Below, in pieces: positions 41,147 through 42,394 of a stretch of 42,394 nucleotides of DNA. The notes under the pieces are model-generated. The model did not search any database. It was not told the origin of the DNA and saw only the letters and a program-made list of their open reading frames with translations. The number at the start of each line of letters is the position of its first letter. Position 1 is the first letter of the stretch. A program made the position numbers and the translations under genes. The stretch is taken from the NCBI GenBank assembly GCA_018818835.1, contig JAHIRD010000103.1, positions 1 through 42,394 on the forward strand. Direction: 5' to 3'. Origin of the DNA: Pseudomonadota bacterium. GTDB lineage: Bacteria; Desulfobacterota; Desulfobacteria; Desulfobacterales; Desulfolunaceae.

Positions 41147-41554
41147 CTATACCCCCAAGTCACTTCCTTTTTGTGTTGCAAGCGCATCAATATAAGCCGA
41201 TCTGTTCAATCCACGTTTTTTGGCTTCAAAATCAATCAATTCAACGGTCGTTACAGATAATGACAGGTTGACTTTTTGTTTCGGGGCATATGTCAACATC
41301 AGATCCCTGCGCACGGGTACAGCCATAACCGTGATGTTTTCGCCCTGATGGCGAAGGGTTATGGTTTCATATGTCGATGGTTTTTTGATGAATGCAGGTT
41401 CAGCTGCTTCAAGCCATCCTGCTAAGGCATCTTCCGCAGCTGCAATTGCTTTCTCCATGGTTTCTGCAAAGGTATTGCAGCCCTTTAAGTCCGGAAAGCT
41501 GACAAGATAGCCCTCGTTTTCTTTTTCAAAAACAGCGTAGTAAAATTTATGCAT
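41147..41554 (-). CDS. hicB: HicB-type antitoxin
   Basis: A 135-residue antitoxin. Its N-terminal HicB partial RNase H fold is visible (FEKENEGYLVSFPDLKGCNT, FAETMEKAIAAAEDALAGWLE), and the C-terminal part, NLSLSVTTVELIDFEAKKRG then LNRSAYIDALA, is a ribbon-helix-helix DNA-binding segment. GAGGAAAGACC gives a strong ribosome site. It lies 17 bases after the HicA stop, so both are cotranscribed, with the toxin gene first as usual for HicAB. Confidence 0.92.
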   Translation of the reverse strand: MHKFYYAVFEKENEGYLVSFPDLKGCNTFAETMEKAIAAAEDALAGWLEAAEPAFIKKPSTYETITLRHQGENITVMAVPVRRDLMLTYAPKQKVNLSLSVTTVELIDFEAKKRGLNRSAYIDALATQKGSDLGV

Positions 41555-41571
41555 GGTCTTTCCTCCTCATG

Positions 41572-41757
41572 CTAATTGATGCCCGCATCTTTCAGTATTT
41601 TTAAGGCCAGGCGTTCATTGATTTCACGATGTCTCGGAACTGTGATTGGCGGGTGTCCTTTTTTGACCCATCTGTCGTGTTTTGCCCCGTGAATCTGAGA
41701 GAAACCTGCTTCTTTAAGCTTTCTTTCCAATTCTTTCTTTTTCACAATGCCCCTCAT
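41572..41757 (-). CDS. hicA: HicA-type mRNA interferase toxin
   Basis: A 61-residue double-stranded RNA-binding-like toxin that cleaves mRNA. The family pattern is complete: KKKELERKLKEAGFSQIHGA, catalytic His in GAKHDRW, PPITVPRHREINERLALKIL and KDAGI. I chose the ATG at 41757; the frame is open farther up to 41901, but HicA proteins are about 60 residues long and that stretch contains the operator region. The palindromes at 41802-41852 lie just upstream. Confidence 0.9.
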   Translation of the reverse strand: MRGIVKKKELERKLKEAGFSQIHGAKHDRWVKKGHPPITVPRHREINERLALKILKDAGIN

Positions 41758-41801
41758 CGTCGGTTGTTTTTGTTTCTCTCTTTTTTGTGATTTATTGTAC
41801 G

Positions 41802-41852
41802 TGCGCATGTGCGCAAAGTCAATCCAATATTGTGCATATATACGCATATTGG
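41802..41852 (-). promoter_or_regulatory. Palindromes upstream of hicAB, probable HicB operator
   Basis: TGCGCATGTGCGCA (41802-41815) is palindromic except for the central bases. CCAATAT (41824-41830) and ATATTGG (41846-41852) form the outer arms of a longer inverted repeat with CATATAT in the middle. Ribbon-helix-helix antitoxins such as this HicB bind such sites to repress their own operon. Confidence 0.65.
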
Positions 41853-41884
41853 ATCGATCAGTCCGATCAAAGGGCCTTGAGGGC

Positions 41885-42009
41885 ATGTATTCCTTAGTCA
41901 AAACAATGGAAAACTATCAAAAAGAGCAAAGAAAAAAGAATTCGAAAAATTGACAGAAACAGAAATTTCGGCAATTGAAGAGAAATACTCAGAGATTTTC
42001 GCTTTATGA
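41885..42009 (+). pseudogene. Possible small antitoxin-like gene read across a slippery A-run
   Basis: Starting at ATG 41885 (AAAGGG 10 bases upstream) the frame reads YSLVKTMENYQKEQRKK and then stops after NSKN. At 41932-41938 the codons are AGA AAA AAG, which contain the dnaX-type slippery heptamer A AAA AAG in the correct phase. A -1 shift there gives EFEKLTETEISAIEEKYSEI and FAL, a longer protein-like tail of 23 residues. It lies 84 bases before a broken PIN-domain gene, as an antitoxin would. This is either a programmed frameshift or a simple decayed gene; I cannot identify the family. Confidence 0.3.
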
Positions 42010-42033
42010 CGTAGCGTTCTATCTCCTGAGTAT

Positions 42034-42062
42034 TTGACAAAAAAAACATTGTGTTGTACAAT
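42034..42062 (+). promoter_or_regulatory. Promoter of the broken PIN-domain gene
   Basis: TTGACA (42034-42039) and TACAAT (42057-42062) are exactly 17 bases apart, a near-consensus promoter. Its predicted start lies about 25 bases before the PIN ATG at 42093, which is preceded by GAGG. Confidence 0.7.
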
Positions 42063-42092
42063 TGTCCATAATTTAATTTTATGAGGATAAAT

Positions 42093-42257
42093 ATGGATAT
42101 TGTAGTTGATACCTCTGCATTGATTGCTGTGATCGTTGGTGAGCCAGAGCGAAATACAATTATTGAATTAACAACGGGAAACACGTTAATCGGCCCTGGA
42201 TCAATTCCATGGGAAATCGGTAATGCCTTTTCGGCTATGTTTAAGCGCCAAAGATGA
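42093..42257 (+). pseudogene. PIN-domain protein (VapC type), cut off by an insertion end
   Basis: The 54-residue frame begins with MDIVVDTSALIAVIVGEPER, the typical PIN N-terminus with the first catalytic Asp 6, then SIPWEIGNAF with the conserved second acidic site, and ends at MFKRQR. A full PIN domain has about 130 residues. The stop TGA overlaps the first base pair of GATGAACTCGTAAAAAG (42256 onward), the end of a mobile element, so the gene was cut by insertion. Its own promoter and ribosome site are intact. Confidence 0.75.
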
Positions 42258-42394
42258 TGAACTCGTAAAAAGTAATTCAAGTTAAGTTACTGAAAAAATT
42301 ATAAAATTGCAAATTTAACACTTGCCTTTTTCATTGAAATTTGATAAAGAAGTCTAATATTATCAATAATATAAAGGCAATTTTTATGATCAAG
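42256..42394 (+). mobile_element. Left end of an insertion element sharing the MITE terminus (partial)
   Basis: GATGAACTCGTAAAAAGT at 42256-42273 equals the end of the dispersed MITE family; beyond it the sequence differs from the MITE interior. TTGCCTTT (42322-42329) pairs with AAAGGCAA (42373-42380), and ATATTAT-CA-ATAATAT (42357-42372) is an inner perfect palindrome. The first structure covers the ribosome site AAAGG of an ATG at 42386-42388, which begins a frame that runs off the window. A full-length transposon whose transposase starts at 42386 is my inference; its other end is outside. Confidence 0.5.

Noticed and set aside
41894-42280. Minus-strand ORF of 128 residues at the right end
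   Set aside because: It lies opposite the broken PIN gene, its promoter and the repeat end; composition is that of an antisense frame.
1-42394. CRISPR array
   Set aside because: No series of regularly spaced direct repeats with unique spacers is present; the repeats seen are dispersed or palindromic.

Overview
The window looks like a chromosomal segment of an anaerobic deltaproteobacterium, most likely a sulfate-reducer of the Desulfobacterales type. This is an inference from gene content: multiheme c-type cytochromes, CoA-ester metabolism, an oxygen-independent radical SAM enzyme, moderate GC and many small dispersed repeats. No single marker fixes the taxonomy.

Layout. 1-5.9 kb (+): an enoyl-CoA hydratase/isomerase, then an RND efflux pair (membrane fusion protein and HAE1-type permease) behind a near-consensus promoter and closed by a strong terminator. 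6.0-7.9 kb (+): a large lipoprotein of unknown role. 8.0-13.0 kb (-): a 1659-residue Ser/Thr kinase-ATPase-GAF-diguanylate cyclase fusion. 13.2-15.6 kb (-): a 5'-truncated FMN reductase remnant and a two-subunit glutaconate-type CoA-transferase with its own promoter. 15.6-17.0 kb: degenerate DNA with gene fragments, palindromes and a short DksA/TraR-like gene. 17.0-20.6 kb (-): an outer-membrane beta-barrel, a periplasmic 11-heme cytochrome and an 11-heme (9 CxxCH + 2 CX4CH) lipoprotein cytochrome, in the order of Geobacter porin-cytochrome conduits. 20.9-23.3 kb (-): an MMPL/SSD-type RND exporter. 23.8-34.3 kb (-): a ten-gene biosynthetic cluster. 34.9-39.8 kb (-): rsmB, fmt, def, a flippase-like membrane protein and ribF. 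39.9-42.4 kb: tRNA-Leu(CAG) and a defence/mobile island with VapBC, HicAB, a transposase tail, a broken PIN gene and what looks like the left end of an insertion element.

The most interesting system is the 23.8-34.3 kb cluster. Three adjacent genes encode a stand-alone adenylation enzyme whose specificity residues read D-L-F-Y-L-A-L-V-C-K (a proline code), an acyl-CoA dehydrogenase with a Met-Trp-Glu-Arg catalytic region like PltE/RedW, and a carrier protein resembling PltL/PigG. Together they are the known set that turns L-proline into pyrrole-2-carboxyl-S-carrier protein. They are joined here by a FabH-like ketosynthase, a fatty acyl-AMP ligase, two more carrier proteins, another AMP-forming ligase, a HemN-like radical SAM enzyme and an unrecognised protein. 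The likely product is a pyrrole joined to a fatty-acid-derived chain. The MMPL-type exporter lies just downstream on the same strand and could carry it.

A ~150-bp MITE-like repeat with short target duplications occurs in two complete inverted copies, flanking the exporter and barrel genes. One copy supplies the stop codon of the barrel gene. Its end sequence also occurs at three other places, one of which cuts off a PIN-domain gene at the right edge.
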